A program made the translations under genes and the position numbers. This document shows positions 48,975 to 58,651 of a DNA stretch of 64,000 bases, piece by piece. The stretch is from Bacteroides sp. (GTDB taxonomy: Bacteria; Bacteroidota; Bacteroidia; Bacteroidales; Bacteroidaceae): the NCBI GenBank assembly GCA_021201335.1, contig JAJQFD010000010.1:119100-183099 (forward strand), given 5' to 3'. The notes beneath the pieces were generated by a model that did not search any database, was not told the origin of the DNA, and worked only from the letters and a program-made list of their open reading frames with translations. Numbering within the stretch: position 1 is the first letter of the stretch; each line of letters begins with the position of its first letter.

Positions 48975-51155
48975 TTAGTTGGCCATTTCAGAAATAAATT
49001 TAATACGAATTAAACGTATTTCATCTTCAGTAAAGTCCTCGCCTAGCTCTTCTAAAGCCTCCTCTATACTGTCTGTAGTCGACTCTTTAAAGTAATCATA
49101 AATATCCAACAAGTGATCTTCGTCCATGATTTCATTCAGGAAATAATCGATATTTAATTTGGTACCTGAATAGACGATTGCCTCCACTTCATCCAATAAT
49201 TCACTGAATTCAATCCCTTTGGATAAAGCAATATCATCAAGGGCAACTTTCCGGTCGATAGCCTGAATAATTGAAACTTTTAACTTCGATTTATTTGCTA
49301 CAGTACGAACTCGCAAATCTTCCGGACGTTCAATTTCATTTTCTTCGCAATGCTTTTTAATAAGGATACAAAATTCTGAACCGTATCGCTTGGCTTTACC
49401 AGCACCTACTCCCGGAATATTCTGAAGTTCATCCAACGTAACCGGATAAATAGTAGCCATAGCCTCTAAAGAAGGATCCTGAAAAATTACATACGGAGGA
49501 ACACCCAGTTTTTTCGACATTTTCTTTCGTAAGTCTTTCAACATGGAATAAAGACCGGGATCTACTGCACAAGATCCACTTCCCCTAGTCGGTGCTTCTT
49601 CTTCCACCTCTTCATAATCATTGTCTTCCGTGATTTTGAAAGATTGCGGATCCTTTAAAAACTTATGTCCGGCACTGGTTACTTTCAACGTTCCATAATT
49701 TTCCACATCCTTGCTCAGATATCCAGCTATGAGTGCCTGGCGAATAACAGCGTTCCATACTTTTTCGTCCTCTCCCATTCCTGAACCAAATGCTTCTAAA
49801 TCTTCGTGAAGATGAGCCTGTACTTCTGTCGTTTCTTTACCAAGTAAAACGTCAATAATATAATCTGTTTTAAAATTTTCTTTTACCGCACTAACAGCCT
49901 CAATTACGGTGCACAATAATTCTTTAGCCTCCACTTGCTTTTTAGGGTTTAAACAGTTGTCACAATTTCCACAATTTTCTTCTCCATACTCTTCGCCGAA
50001 ATAATGTAGTAATGATTTGCGACGGCAAACTGAAGATTCGGCATAGGCTGCTGTTTCCAGCAAAAGTTGCTTACCGATCTCTTGTTCCGCCACTGGTTTA
50101 CCCTGCATAAATTTTTCCAGTTTTTGCAGGTCTTTATTGGTATAAAAAGTAATACATTTTCCTTCTCCACCATCTCGCCCGGCACGTCCGGTTTCCTGAT
50201 AATATCCTTCCAGACTTTTGGGTATATCATAATGTATTACATATCGTACATCAGGCTTATCAATTCCCATCCCAAAAGCAATGGTAGCTACAATTACATC
50301 TACTTTTTCCACCAGAAAATCATCCTGATTCTGTGTCCTGGTAGCTGAATCCATTCCGGCATGATAAGCACGGGCGTTTATGTTATTAGCCAGAAGAACC
50401 TCGGCGAGTTCTTCTACTTTTTTGCGACTTAAACAATATATTATACCTGATTTCTCTGTATTATTCCGAATAAACTTTATAATATCCTTATCTATATTAT
50501 TGGTTTTCGGTCGTACTTCATAATATAAATTAGGACGATTGAAAGATGATTTGAATACCTGCGCATCCGACATCCCCAGGTTCTTCTGAATATCATGCTG
50601 AACTTTTGGAGTAGCAGTAGCAGTTAGGGCTATCAATGGTGCTTTACCTATTTCATTAATAATCGGCCGGATGCGACGGTACTCCGGACGGAAGTCATGT
50701 CCCCATTCGGATATACAATGTGCTTCATCTACGGCATAAAATGAAATTTTCACATCTTTCAGAAATTCAATATTATCTTCCTTGGTTAAGGACTCGGGAG
50801 CTACATATAGTAATTTAGTCTTTCCCTGACGAATGTCAGTTTTTACTTGTTCAATAGCACTTTTATTCAAAGAAGAATTTAAGAAGTGAGCCACACCATC
50901 TTCTTCACTAAAGTTACGCATAGCATCCACCTGATTTTTCATCAAGGCAATCAAGGGAGATATAACAATAGCTGTCCCCTCGATCAATAAAGAAGGTAGT
51001 TGATAGCATAAAGATTTTCCGCCTCCTGTAGGCATCAATACGAAGGTATCTTTACCTTCCAGCAAATTAAATATGATTGCTTCTTGATTTCCCTTAAATT
51101 TGTCAAATCCGAAATACTTCTTCAACTGGCTTGCCAGATTAATCTTATCTGCCAT
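48975..51155 (-). CDS. recQ: ATP-dependent DNA helicase RecQ
   Basis: 3'-5' superfamily 2 helicase for recombination and fork repair, 726 residues. The motor shows motif I MPTGGGKSLCYQLP, the aromatic-rich loop with DEAHCISEWGHDFRPEYRR, and motif VI QETGRAGRDG. The RQC zinc site is visible as CRRKSLLHYF...ENCGNCDNC, and an HRDC domain (about 530-600) is followed by an extra C-terminal helical domain that makes it longer than the E. coli enzyme (~610). A minus-strand TAACTTTG box at 51214-51221 is its probable promoter. Confidence 0.96.
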   Translation of the reverse strand: MADKINLASQLKKYFGFDKFKGNQEAIIFNLLEGKDTFVLMPTGGGKSLCYQLPSLLIEGTAIVISPLIALMKNQVDAMRNFSEEDGVAHFLNSSLNKSAIEQVKTDIRQGKTKLLYVAPESLTKEDNIEFLKDVKISFYAVDEAHCISEWGHDFRPEYRRIRPIINEIGKAPLIALTATATPKVQHDIQKNLGMSDAQVFKSSFNRPNLYYEVRPKTNNIDKDIIKFIRNNTEKSGIIYCLSRKKVEELAEVLLANNINARAYHAGMDSATRTQNQDDFLVEKVDVIVATIAFGMGIDKPDVRYVIHYDIPKSLEGYYQETGRAGRDGGEGKCITFYTNKDLQKLEKFMQGKPVAEQEIGKQLLLETAAYAESSVCRRKSLLHYFGEEYGEENCGNCDNCLNPKKQVEAKELLCTVIEAVSAVKENFKTDYIIDVLLGKETTEVQAHLHEDLEAFGSGMGEDEKVWNAVIRQALIAGYLSKDVENYGTLKVTSAGHKFLKDPQSFKITEDNDYEEVEEEAPTRGSGSCAVDPGLYSMLKDLRKKMSKKLGVPPYVIFQDPSLEAMATIYPVTLDELQNIPGVGAGKAKRYGSEFCILIKKHCEENEIERPEDLRVRTVANKSKLKVSIIQAIDRKVALDDIALSKGIEFSELLDEVEAIVYSGTKLNIDYFLNEIMDEDHLLDIYDYFKESTTDSIEEALEELGEDFTEDEIRLIRIKFISEMAN

Positions 51156-51213
51156 TGTTCTTTTAGTGCTTTATTCAGTTCATCATATAATTCCTAAGCT
51201 TCAAGAGCCTAAA

Positions 51214-51221
51214 CAAAGTTA
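51214..51221 (-). promoter_or_regulatory. Bacteroidales -7 box for recQ
   Basis: Minus-strand TAACTTTG, 59 bp upstream of the recQ ATG, in the 282-bp gap after clpX. Nothing else was recognised in that gap. Confidence 0.5.
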
Positions 51222-51437
51222 GGAACAACTTCGAATATTACAAGTAAATTGCAACGAAATTTTCAGAAAAAAGGGTTTCCCACTGTGATCTGGTTTATCA
51301 GGTTCTCAGCTAAATATAAACAGGATATTATTCGTGCTTTCTTTCATACTCTTTGTGTTATTCTTTCTCCCCCGATCATTTTGCTCTCTGAAGAGAAAGA
51401 ACTATTAAAAACAGTGAAAAACACGAGCAAGCAGGCT

Positions 51438-52694
51438 TTACGCGGTTTGTAACCTCGCCAGATTAGCTTTTTCAAGTTGCTTCTTCGCAAAATCAAGCGT
51501 CACTTCAAATTTCTTTTCATCCTGAGAAGGTATATCAAACATTACATCCATCATAATGGTTTCTACTATAGATCGTAATCCCCGAGCTCCCAATTTATAT
51601 TCCACCGCTTTATCTACAATATATTCCAGAACTTCAGGTTGGAAAGTTAATTTCACCCCATCCATGTCCAATAATTTAATATATTGTTTAACGATAGAAT
51701 TCTTCGGTTCAGTTAGAATAGCCCGAAGCGCATCTCTGTCGAGCGGATTTAAATAAGTAAGAATCGGTAAACGGCCAATAATTTCAGGAATAAGCCCAAA
51801 AGACTTTAAGTCCTGCGGTGCAATATATTGCAACATATTATTCCTATCTATAGCAGCTGTCTTGCGGGATGTATTATAACCCACGACGTGTGTATTAAGA
51901 CGTTGAGCAATTTTCTTCTCAATGCCATCGAATGCACCTCCACAAATAAACAGGATATTTTTTGTATTAACTGCAATCATTTTCTGGTCAGGATGCTTAC
52001 GTCCCCCCTGGGGTGGAACATTCACGACCGAACCTTCCAACAATTTTAATAATCCTTGCTGTACTCCTTCTCCGCTTACATCCCGGGTAATAGATGGATT
52101 ATCTCCTTTACGGGCAATCTTATCTATTTCATCTATGAATACAATTCCTTGTTCAGCTTCTGCAACGTTATAATCGGCCACTTGTAATAACCGGGCAAGA
52201 AGACTTTCAATATCTTCACCTACATAACCGGCTTCGGTCAGTACGGTTGCATCTACAATCGTAAAAGGTACTTTAAGCAATTTAGCAATAGTACGGGCAA
52301 GAAGAGTCTTGCCCGTACCTGTACTACCTACCATAATGATATTGGATTTTTCAATCTCAACATCATCTTTTGTATCTTTTTGGAGTAAACGTTTATAGTG
52401 ATTATATACTGACACAGAGAGAAAACGTTTGGCATCGTCCTGTCCAATCACATATTGATCAAGAAATTCTTTGATCTCCTTGGGCTTGGGTAGTTCGTCC
52501 ATTTTCAGACGATTAAACGATGTCGCAGATGAATGCTGACCGGTCGCTTCCTGTACTATTTCATAGGCCTGGGTTGAACAACTATCACATATATAACCGT
52601 TCATCCCGGTAATAAGAAAATCAACCTCATCTTCAGGCCGTCCGCAAAAACTACATCTTTTCTTTGTGCCTTTTTTTGTTTTTGAATCTTCCAT
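51438..52694 (-). CDS. clpX: ATP-dependent Clp protease ATP-binding subunit ClpX
   Basis: AAA+ unfoldase that feeds substrates to ClpP, 418 residues from the chosen start. The N-terminal zinc-binding domain has [10 protein letters not shown] and CDSC; then come Walker [14 protein letters not shown], Walker [14 protein letters not shown], the RKHPDQ loop preceded by PPQGG, and the sensor GARGLRSI. I start at the ATG at 52694 (MEDSKTKK); an earlier ATG at 52730 would overlap clpP by 29 bp and adds non-family residues. It is transcribed with clpP, 7 bp upstream. Confidence 0.97.
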   Translation of the reverse strand: MEDSKTKKGTKKRCSFCGRPEDEVDFLITGMNGYICDSCSTQAYEIVQEATGQHSSATSFNRLKMDELPKPKEIKEFLDQYVIGQDDAKRFLSVSVYNHYKRLLQKDTKDDVEIEKSNIIMVGSTGTGKTLLARTIAKLLKVPFTIVDATVLTEAGYVGEDIESLLARLLQVADYNVAEAEQGIVFIDEIDKIARKGDNPSITRDVSGEGVQQGLLKLLEGSVVNVPPQGGRKHPDQKMIAVNTKNILFICGGAFDGIEKKIAQRLNTHVVGYNTSRKTAAIDRNNMLQYIAPQDLKSFGLIPEIIGRLPILTYLNPLDRDALRAILTEPKNSIVKQYIKLLDMDGVKLTFQPEVLEYIVDKAVEYKLGARGLRSIVETIMMDVMFDIPSQDEKKFEVTLDFAKKQLEKANLARLQTA

Positions 52695-52701
52695 TAAATT
52701 A

Positions 52702-53367
52702 TTATAAAGGTTTGCGAAGCAATACTTCATCTACCATACCATAATCTTTTGCTTCCTGAGAAGACATCCAGTAGTCACGGTCGGCATCGGCCCATACCTT
52801 GTCAAAGTCTGTTTTCGAGTGTTCAGCAATTATGGTATATAGTTCTTTTTTCATTTTCTGAATTTCACGGGCAGTTATCTCAATATCTGAAGCCTGTCCT
52901 TGCGCACCACCTAATGGCTGATGGATCATCACCCTGGAGTGTTTGAGTGCCGAACGTTTCCCATCTGTTCCTGCCACCAAAAGAACAGCGGCCATAGAAG
53001 CAGCCATTCCGGTACAAATCGTCGCTACATCACTGCCAATAAACTGCATGGTATCATAAATACCCAGCCCGGCATATACAGAACCACCCGGAGAATTTAT
53101 GTATACAGAAATGTCTTTCTGATCAGCAGAGTCCAGATAAAGCATCTGCGCCTGCAATACATTGGCTGTATAATCATCTATCTGGGTTCCCAAAAAGATG
53201 ATACGGTCCATCATCAATCGGGAGAATACATCAAGCTGAGTAACATTTAATTGTCTTTCTTCCAAAATATAAGGATTCAAATAACCAGCCTGAGCATTAA
53301 TAACTCCGTCCAGCACCTGGCTATTGATTCCTAAATGCTTGGTTGCATATTTTCTGAAATCATTCAT
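52702..53367 (-). CDS. clpP: ATP-dependent Clp protease proteolytic subunit ClpP
   Basis: Tetradecameric serine protease, 221 residues including a short propeptide. The catalytic Ser lies in CTGMAASMAAVLL, the His in RVMIHQPLGG, and the Asp in the following DRDYWMS region. The order tig-clpP-clpX is standard. A minus-strand TAATTTTG box at 53438-53445 lies 71 bp upstream, and a GGAGG/CCTCC hairpin follows in the leader (about 53402-53418). Confidence 0.97.
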   Translation of the reverse strand: MNDFRKYATKHLGINSQVLDGVINAQAGYLNPYILEERQLNVTQLDVFSRLMMDRIIFLGTQIDDYTANVLQAQMLYLDSADQKDISVYINSPGGSVYAGLGIYDTMQFIGSDVATICTGMAASMAAVLLVAGTDGKRSALKHSRVMIHQPLGGAQGQASDIEITAREIQKMKKELYTIIAEHSKTDFDKVWADADRDYWMSSQEAKDYGMVDEVLLRKPL

Positions 53368-53437
53368 ATTTGCTAAGTTTAAAAATTAATACATAAATAG
53401 AGGAGGCTACTGACCTCCTTCCGTTTTTTCGGACTAA

Positions 53438-53445
53438 CAAAATTA
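53438..53445 (-). promoter_or_regulatory. Bacteroidales -7 box for clpP-clpX
   Basis: Minus-strand TAATTTTG. The leader to clpP is about 60 nt and contains two small hairpins, CCGAAAAAACGG and GGAGGTCAGTAGCCTCC. Confidence 0.5.
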
Positions 53446-53547
53446 CAAAAAATAATTGGCTTTTCTGTATATTTTGTTCGTTACCCAACTTAACATTTTG
53501 ATCAGAAACCCCCTCTTTTAGGAAGTTTTAGCTATATCTTAACAAAT

Positions 53548-54906
53548 TTACGCTTCTTCGAATAATTTACGGAAATCTACCAAAGACACCGTTTTATTAT
53601 TGAGTTTAACTTTTTCTTTAAGTTTACCAGCCAATTTCACATCGAGAGCACGATTAACCAGCATATCCACACTTTCTTTTTTCTTCAACATCTCTTTGGA
53701 GTAGTTGTCTAACAAATCATCAGGAACATTCATCATACCATACTGGGCAAATTGTGCCCTAGTAGCATCTTTCGCCATAGCGATGACATCTTCCTGTTCT
53801 ACCTTTATTTCGTAATCCTTTACCAATTTTTCTTTAATCAGGTGCCAGGTAAGCTCTTCAATGCTCTTATCGTAGTTTTCATTTACGAACTCTTCGCCTT
53901 TGTCACTGTTAGTTTGAAGCATAAAACGTTTCAGGATTTCATCGGCAAATTCCAGTTTTCCAACTTTTTCAGTCAGCATCTTACGAGCATCTAACAAGAA
54001 TTTATAGTCACCGTCAGCCACAAATTGTGAAGCAATGCTCTCTTTTACTTTTGACCGGAATTCTTCTTCTGTGGTTACCACACCTTCGCCGAATACTTGA
54101 TCAAAAAGTTGCTGATTTAATTCGCCCTCTTTAAAGCGGGTTATTTCTTCAACCTGATAGCTAAAATCAGACTTCACATCAGCAGCTATTCCTTTATCCA
54201 GATGCAATAATGATGCCATTTCGGTAGCATGCCCATCGTAAGCTGTAAAAGGATTGAATACCAGCACATCGTTTACTTTTGAACCAGCGAAAAAAGCTTT
54301 CTGATCCTCATTCTTCATATAAGAAGGCATTAATACAGCATCTTCTACCCGAATGCCATCTTCTTTGGTATTTCCGTTTTCATCCAACTCAGCGAGTAAA
54401 CCTTTCAACATATCGTTTTCCTGATAAACATCTGTTTTTTCATATTCACCAGTACGTTGGGTATATGTTTTTATCTGATTATCAATCATTTCATCGGTTA
54501 CGTCGATATTGTAGTAATCCACTTTATCCTTCGCTGTGGCATCTACTTCAAATTCAGGAGCAAGTGCAATATCGAAAGAGAATTCAAAATCTTCGGTCGT
54601 ATCGAAGTCAATATCCTGGTTTTTCTCACTCGGTAGTGGTTCTCCCAGGATACTTACATTATTTTCTTTTATATATTCGTACACTTTGTCCGAAAGTAAT
54701 TTGTTGATTTCTTCTGCCACTACAGATTTGCCATACATTTTTTTGATCAAACTCATTGGTACCATTCCTTTACGGAATCCAGGCATTTGAGCTTTTTGTC
54801 GAAGTGATTTTAATGACTTATCTACTGCTCCCTGATAGTCAGCTTTTTCTAATTTAATGGTTAGTAAACCGCTAACCTTATCAGTGTTCTGAAATGAAAC
54901 ATTCAT
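53548..54906 (-). CDS. tig: Trigger factor
   Basis: Ribosome-bound chaperone, 452 residues. The N-terminal ribosome-binding domain has the signature PGFRKGMVPMSLIKKMYG (about 42-59). The FKBP-like middle domain is reduced, and the long helical C-terminal arms follow. Unlike in E. coli, the middle domain seems to lack most FKBP active-site residues, as is usual in Bacteroidetes. A 240-bp leader runs to a candidate promoter near 55141. Confidence 0.94.
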   Translation of the reverse strand: MNVSFQNTDKVSGLLTIKLEKADYQGAVDKSLKSLRQKAQMPGFRKGMVPMSLIKKMYGKSVVAEEINKLLSDKVYEYIKENNVSILGEPLPSEKNQDIDFDTTEDFEFSFDIALAPEFEVDATAKDKVDYYNIDVTDEMIDNQIKTYTQRTGEYEKTDVYQENDMLKGLLAELDENGNTKEDGIRVEDAVLMPSYMKNEDQKAFFAGSKVNDVLVFNPFTAYDGHATEMASLLHLDKGIAADVKSDFSYQVEEITRFKEGELNQQLFDQVFGEGVVTTEEEFRSKVKESIASQFVADGDYKFLLDARKMLTEKVGKLEFADEILKRFMLQTNSDKGEEFVNENYDKSIEELTWHLIKEKLVKDYEIKVEQEDVIAMAKDATRAQFAQYGMMNVPDDLLDNYSKEMLKKKESVDMLVNRALDVKLAGKLKEKVKLNNKTVSLVDFRKLFEEA

Positions 54907-55594
54907 TTTTTAACGACTTTATTTTAATTTATAATTTATTGATTCCATATAATGAGCCTGTTTTAAACTTTTTATAGAATATTGTTGTAATTAGCTTATG
55001 TCTTTCTTTAATACTTTTCAATTTTTCTTTCATAGAGGTTTAAGTAGTGGACTACTATCGTCCTAACAAAGAAAACTAACAATCGAAACGTAGTACTAAA
55101 TAAAAAAAGAAGCCAAATCCACACAGGCTAAATTGGCTTGCAAAATTACTATTAATCTTTCAATTACCAAGAGGTTGATTAATTTATTTATGAATTGATA
55201 AGGTACGGTTTATGATAGATAATAGGCTTGAGTCATCTTAATTGAAGCTGATTTTAGATTTAAGTACCTAAACGAAATTAGTTTATACTATTAAATCGCT
55301 AAATTTCTATCAGTGAAAGACTTATAAGGATGGCAAACCAGTAATTGCTGTGATCAGGAACCTTACGACTCTCGTATTACATTGACTTATTGTGATAAAG
55401 CAATGCATTCCAGGCAAAAAACACATTATTAAAGGATGTAACTTGTGTAACTTACATGAAGGAGAAAAGCCATCATGAAATTCCATCAATTTACTCATAT
55501 TAAGAATTTTATATAGAAATAACAAGACTAGTGATACTTTTTTTGTAATAAATCTTTTAAGAGAGTGGGTAAGTTAGAGAATATCATCTCATAG
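54907..55594. other. Long non-coding stretch upstream of tig
   Basis: AT-rich. It contains a minus-strand TAATTTTG box (55141-55148) followed at once by a hairpin and T7 run (55104-55140), described separately. A 67-codon minus-strand frame (55322-55525) has no gene-like features. Confidence 0.5.
55104..55140 (-). terminator. Terminator-like hairpin in the presumed tig leader
   Basis: On the minus strand AAGCCAA pairs with TTGGCTT across a 16-nt loop, followed by C and seven Ts. It starts right after a promoter-like TAATTTTG box, so it could act as an attenuator for tig, or end a very short RNA. Confidence 0.45.
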
Positions 55595-55704
55595 AAGAAG
55601 TTCTTTTAAGTCATGGTTCCGGTAGGATTTGTCCAAACTTCCGGTAGCATTTAGAGCAAATGTAATAAGGTTTTCCATCCTCTTCCGGTAGGATTCTCCA
55701 TATA
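55595..55704. repeat. Degenerate tandem array, 22-bp period (about 5 units)
   Basis: TTCCGGTAG starts at 55617, 55639 and 55683 (22 and 44 bp apart), with a decayed unit at 55661 and a weak one at 55595. Read on the other strand the unit is ACCGGAAGTTTGGAC, very close to the array at 29.8 kb. From 55705 to 56070 I see nothing further except an AT-rich leader before the RRM gene. Confidence 0.7.
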
Positions 55705-56070
55705 AATAGAGTATGCTTATCGTCGGTGCAGCCTATACTTATGGTACACATAGGATGAGCTCACCCTGCTAACCTCTTTCAACTACTGATACGCATTCAT
55801 GAAAATAGGTTAAACTAATTAGGATAATGTGCTTCATTTATTAATCTATCGTATTCGTGAAATAGTCTGATCCTAAATTTCTTGCATATCTCAAAAATTA
55901 TGCTTTTCTTTGTCCCGAAGAATGGTGCATTATAACTCACGATTTTTATTACAAGGCTTTACTTTCCGTTATAAGACGCTTTTGTAAACTCTCTGTTCTC
56001 TAAATCTTTTTATTCTCGGCCATTTTTCAGGAGAGTTTTATTCATTTATTTATTTTTATTTTTTTCTATT

Positions 56071-56316
56071 ATGAACATTTACATCGGAAACCTGAACTAT
56101 CGTGTAAGGGAAGCTGATTTGCAACAAGTTATGGAAGATTACGGATCTGTATCTTCTGTAAAAGTTATTACTGACCGTGAAACCGGAAGATCTAAAGGCT
56201 TTGCCTTTGTTGAAATGGCTAATGAAGCCGAAGGAACCAAAGCCATCTCTGAATTGAATGGTGCAGAATTTGAAGGACGCACTATGGTAGTTAAAGAAGC
56301 CAGACCCAAATTCTAA
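56071..56316 (+). CDS. RRM-domain RNA-binding protein
   Basis: An 81-residue protein that is a single RNA recognition motif. RNP2 is IYIGNLNY (residues 3-10) and RNP1 is RSKGFAFVEM (about 43-52), with the aromatic residues that stack on RNA present. Such one-domain proteins are abundant in Bacteroidetes, which lack Hfq in many lineages, and are thought to act as global RNA chaperones (inference for this gene). It stands alone with a long T-rich leader and its own terminator, consistent with high expression. Confidence 0.93.
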   Translation: MNIYIGNLNYRVREADLQQVMEDYGSVSSVKVITDRETGRSKGFAFVEMANEAEGTKAISELNGAEFEGRTMVVKEARPKF

Positions 56317-56346
56317 AATTAAAATATAGAATCTAGGAAATTAATG

Positions 56347-56386
56347 AAAACTCTTGCGGGCAATCCCGGCAAGAGTTTTTTCTTTT
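56347..56386 (+). terminator. Rho-independent terminator of the RRM gene
   Basis: AAAACTCTTGC and GCAAGAGTTTT form a strong stem with T-rich tail TTTTTTCTTTT, 31 bp after the stop. Confidence 0.9.
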
Positions 56387-56397
56387 TATAAAGATGA

Positions 56398-56730
56398 TAT
56401 ATCGGTTACCTAGAAGAATTACTAAATGTACCTTTTATGCTTCCTCCCAGATGGACTAAAGAAAGCCATCAAACGGATTTGAGGCTAGCTGTTGACTGTG
56501 CGGCTGTAGTTTTTTACGAAAAAAGACGGAAGGATATAATATTCCCTATTGCGGTCCTAAAAGAATAACGAATTATTTAAAGATTACAGAAACTTCAACC
56601 GGAAACAACTGTTTGTTTTGGCAACAATTACCATTTTTTCGTTCTTTAGGAAGATAGAGAGGTGAAAGGATTACTAGACGACGATTTACTAATTCACATT
56701 TATAAAGACAAAGCCGAAATTATTTCTTAG
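56398..56730 (+). pseudogene. Possible decayed gene with in-frame stops
   Basis: One reading frame is protein-like for about 110 codons but is interrupted by stops at 56566, 56578 and about 56647. Protein-like pieces are LPPRWTKESHQTDLRLAV, LQPETTVCFGNNYHFF and VKGLLDDDLLIHIYKDKAE. I do not recognise the family. The rest of the 56317-56874 gap is AT-rich without features. Confidence 0.3.
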
Positions 56731-56874
56731 GAGAAATCGGTCTCCGGAAATATCCGTTTGAATTGTATGAATGGAAATAATGTTCATCAAAAGAATAATG
56801 ACTGAATGAAGAGAATTCAAGTTCGAAAATTGAGAAGTTTTTTTGCTTCTACGAATTATAAGTAAAACCTGTTA

Positions 56875-57636
56875 TCAATTATTTAATTGAAAGTCTTTTC
56901 TACGTAATACAAAGCTGTTACTAAGATATTTTTCTCGAACGATTTTATTTTCAGCCAATTCTTCGGGAGTACCTTGAAAAAGTATCTTACCTTCAAAAAG
57001 CAAATAAGCACGGTCCGTAATACTCAGGGTTTCTTGTACATTATGGTCGGTAATTAGAATACCAATATTTTTATCTTTCAGTTTCCAGACTATTTGCTGA
57101 ATATCTTCCACGGCAATGGGGTCTACACCTGCAAAAGGCTCGTCCAACATAATAAACTTAGGGTCTATTGCTAAACAACGAGCAATCTCCGTACGGCGAC
57201 GCTCTCCCCCGGATAATTGATTCCCTTTGTTTTTACGTACTTTCTGCAAACGGAACTCAGCAATCAAACTTTCCAGCTTCTCTTTTTGGTACTCCTTTGA
57301 TTTATCAGTCATCTCAAGTACAGCAGCTATATTATCTTCTACACTCATCTGTCGAAAAACAGAAGCTTCCTGAGCCAAATAACCAATTCCGTTCTGCGCA
57401 CGCTTATACACCGGATATTTCGTAATTTCCAAATCATCCAAAAAGATACGTCCTTCATTCGGAGTGATCAAACCCACAGTCATATAAAAAGATGTTGTCT
57501 TTCCTGCACCATTCGGCCCCAGTAACCCTACAATCTCTCCCTGCTTCACGTTAATGGATACGTGATTCACTACTGTACGTTTACCATATTTTTTAACCAA
57601 ATCTTCTGAACGAAGAATCATCTTGCCATCATCCAT
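56875..57636 (-). CDS. lptB: LPS export ABC transporter ATP-binding protein LptB
   Basis: Cytoplasmic ATPase powering LptFG extraction of lipopolysaccharide from the inner membrane. The 253 residues contain Walker [11 protein letters not shown], the LptB-typical [17 protein letters not shown]-loop, the signature [13 protein letters not shown], Walker [14 protein letters not shown] and switch [10 protein letters not shown]. It stands alone; lptF/G are not in the window. A minus-strand TATCTTTG box at 57759-57766 is its probable promoter. Confidence 0.94.
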   Translation of the reverse strand: MDDGKMILRSEDLVKKYGKRTVVNHVSINVKQGEIVGLLGPNGAGKTTSFYMTVGLITPNEGRIFLDDLEITKYPVYKRAQNGIGYLAQEASVFRQMSVEDNIAAVLEMTDKSKEYQKEKLESLIAEFRLQKVRKNKGNQLSGGERRRTEIARCLAIDPKFIMLDEPFAGVDPIAVEDIQQIVWKLKDKNIGILITDHNVQETLSITDRAYLLFEGKILFQGTPEELAENKIVREKYLSNSFVLRRKDFQLNN

Positions 57637-57758
57637 ACCTTTAAGAATTTAGAATTTAGGAGCCAGAAAGTTAAGGAGCCATACATAAAAAGAATTCCGG
57701 ATCAAATAGATTCTTACATTCTCAACCCCTTGTTTCTTAACTTCTAAAAAATACTTTG

Positions 57759-57766
57759 CAAAGATA
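57759..57766 (-). promoter_or_regulatory. Bacteroidales -7 box for lptB
   Basis: Minus-strand TATCTTTG, about 120 bp upstream of lptB. Confidence 0.5.
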
Positions 57767-57883
57767 AGGATTCCCCTTATAAATTATGACTTACAGAAAG
57801 TGCATAATTCATAAAAAAAGAAAACTTTATCCTTCACCTGCGTTTTATTGCCGAAACTCCCGGCTGTTTCATAATAAATAATG

Positions 57884-57891
57884 TACATTTG
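57884..57891 (+). promoter_or_regulatory. Bacteroidales -7 box for mlaE-mlaF
   Basis: TACATTTG followed by CACC, 17 bp before the ATG at 57908. It overlaps an earlier in-frame ATG (57881), which therefore cannot be the start if this is the promoter. Confidence 0.6.
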
Positions 57892-57907
57892 CACCAAATT
57901 TCCGATT

Positions 57908-58651
57908 ATGATTAAAGCATTAAAGACTGTTGGAAGATATATTCTACTCATGAAGCGGGCCTTTGGACGTCCTGAGAGGATAGGAATGTATATGAGACAG
58001 TTCATAAAAGAAGTCGACCAGTTGGGAGTAAATTCGATTGGCATTGTTTTATTGATCTCTTTTTTCATTGGAGCTGTTATTACAATCCAGATAAAACTAA
58101 ATATTGAAAGTCCCTGGATGCCCCGATGGACCGTAGGATATGTTACCCGCGAAATCCTTTTACTTGAATTCTCATCTTCTATTATGTGCCTGATTCTGGC
58201 AGGTAAGGTGGGATCGAATATTGCTTCTGAACTGGGTACAATGCGTATCACCCAACAGATTGATGCAATGGAAATTATGGGAGTTAATTCTGCCTCTTTC
58301 CTGATATTACCAAAAGTTGTAGCATTGGTTACCATTATTCCCATTCTGGTTATATTCAGTATTTTTGCCGGAATTATCGGAGCTTTCGCCACTTGCTGGT
58401 TTGGCGGCATTATGATGGCTGCGGATCTGGAATACGGTTTACAATATATGTTTGCAGAATGGTTTGTTTGGTGTGGTATAATTAAGTCGCTATTCTTTGC
58501 ATTTATTATTGCTAGTGTTTCTTCTTTCTTTGGTTATACGGTAGAAGGTGGTTCCATCGAAGTTGGAAAGGCATCTACCAACTCAGTAGTAACGTGTAGT
58601 GTTTTAATCTTATTTGCGGATTTAATACTAACCAGACTTTTAACTTCATGA
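57908..58651 (+). CDS. mlaE: Mla-type phospholipid transport permease MlaE
   Basis: Inner-membrane permease (247 residues) of the system that moves phospholipids between the membranes and keeps the outer leaflet asymmetric. Five or so helices; conserved blocks include GAVITIQ, GKVGSNIASELGTMRITQQIDAMEIMG (diagnostic of MlaE) and SFFGYTVEGGSIEVGKAST. The start follows the promoter box argument above. It overlaps mlaF by 4 bp (ATGA). The substrate-binding mlaD gene does not follow here. Confidence 0.93.
   Translation: MIKALKTVGRYILLMKRAFGRPERIGMYMRQFIKEVDQLGVNSIGIVLLISFFIGAVITIQIKLNIESPWMPRWTVGYVTREILLLEFSSSIMCLILAGKVGSNIASELGTMRITQQIDAMEIMGVNSASFLILPKVVALVTIIPILVIFSIFAGIIGAFATCWFGGIMMAADLEYGLQYMFAEWFVWCGIIKSLFFAFIIASVSSFFGYTVEGGSIEVGKASTNSVVTCSVLILFADLILTRLLTS

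Noticed and set aside
55322..55525. 67-codon minus-strand frame, and a plus-strand stretch here reading GKPVIAVIRNL that faintly recalls a transposase end
   Set aside because: Both are too short and too weak to support; no flanking inverted repeats or target duplications were seen.
57784..58410. 208-codon frame on the minus strand
   Set aside because: It is antisense to mlaE and reads like a reverse translation of membrane helices.
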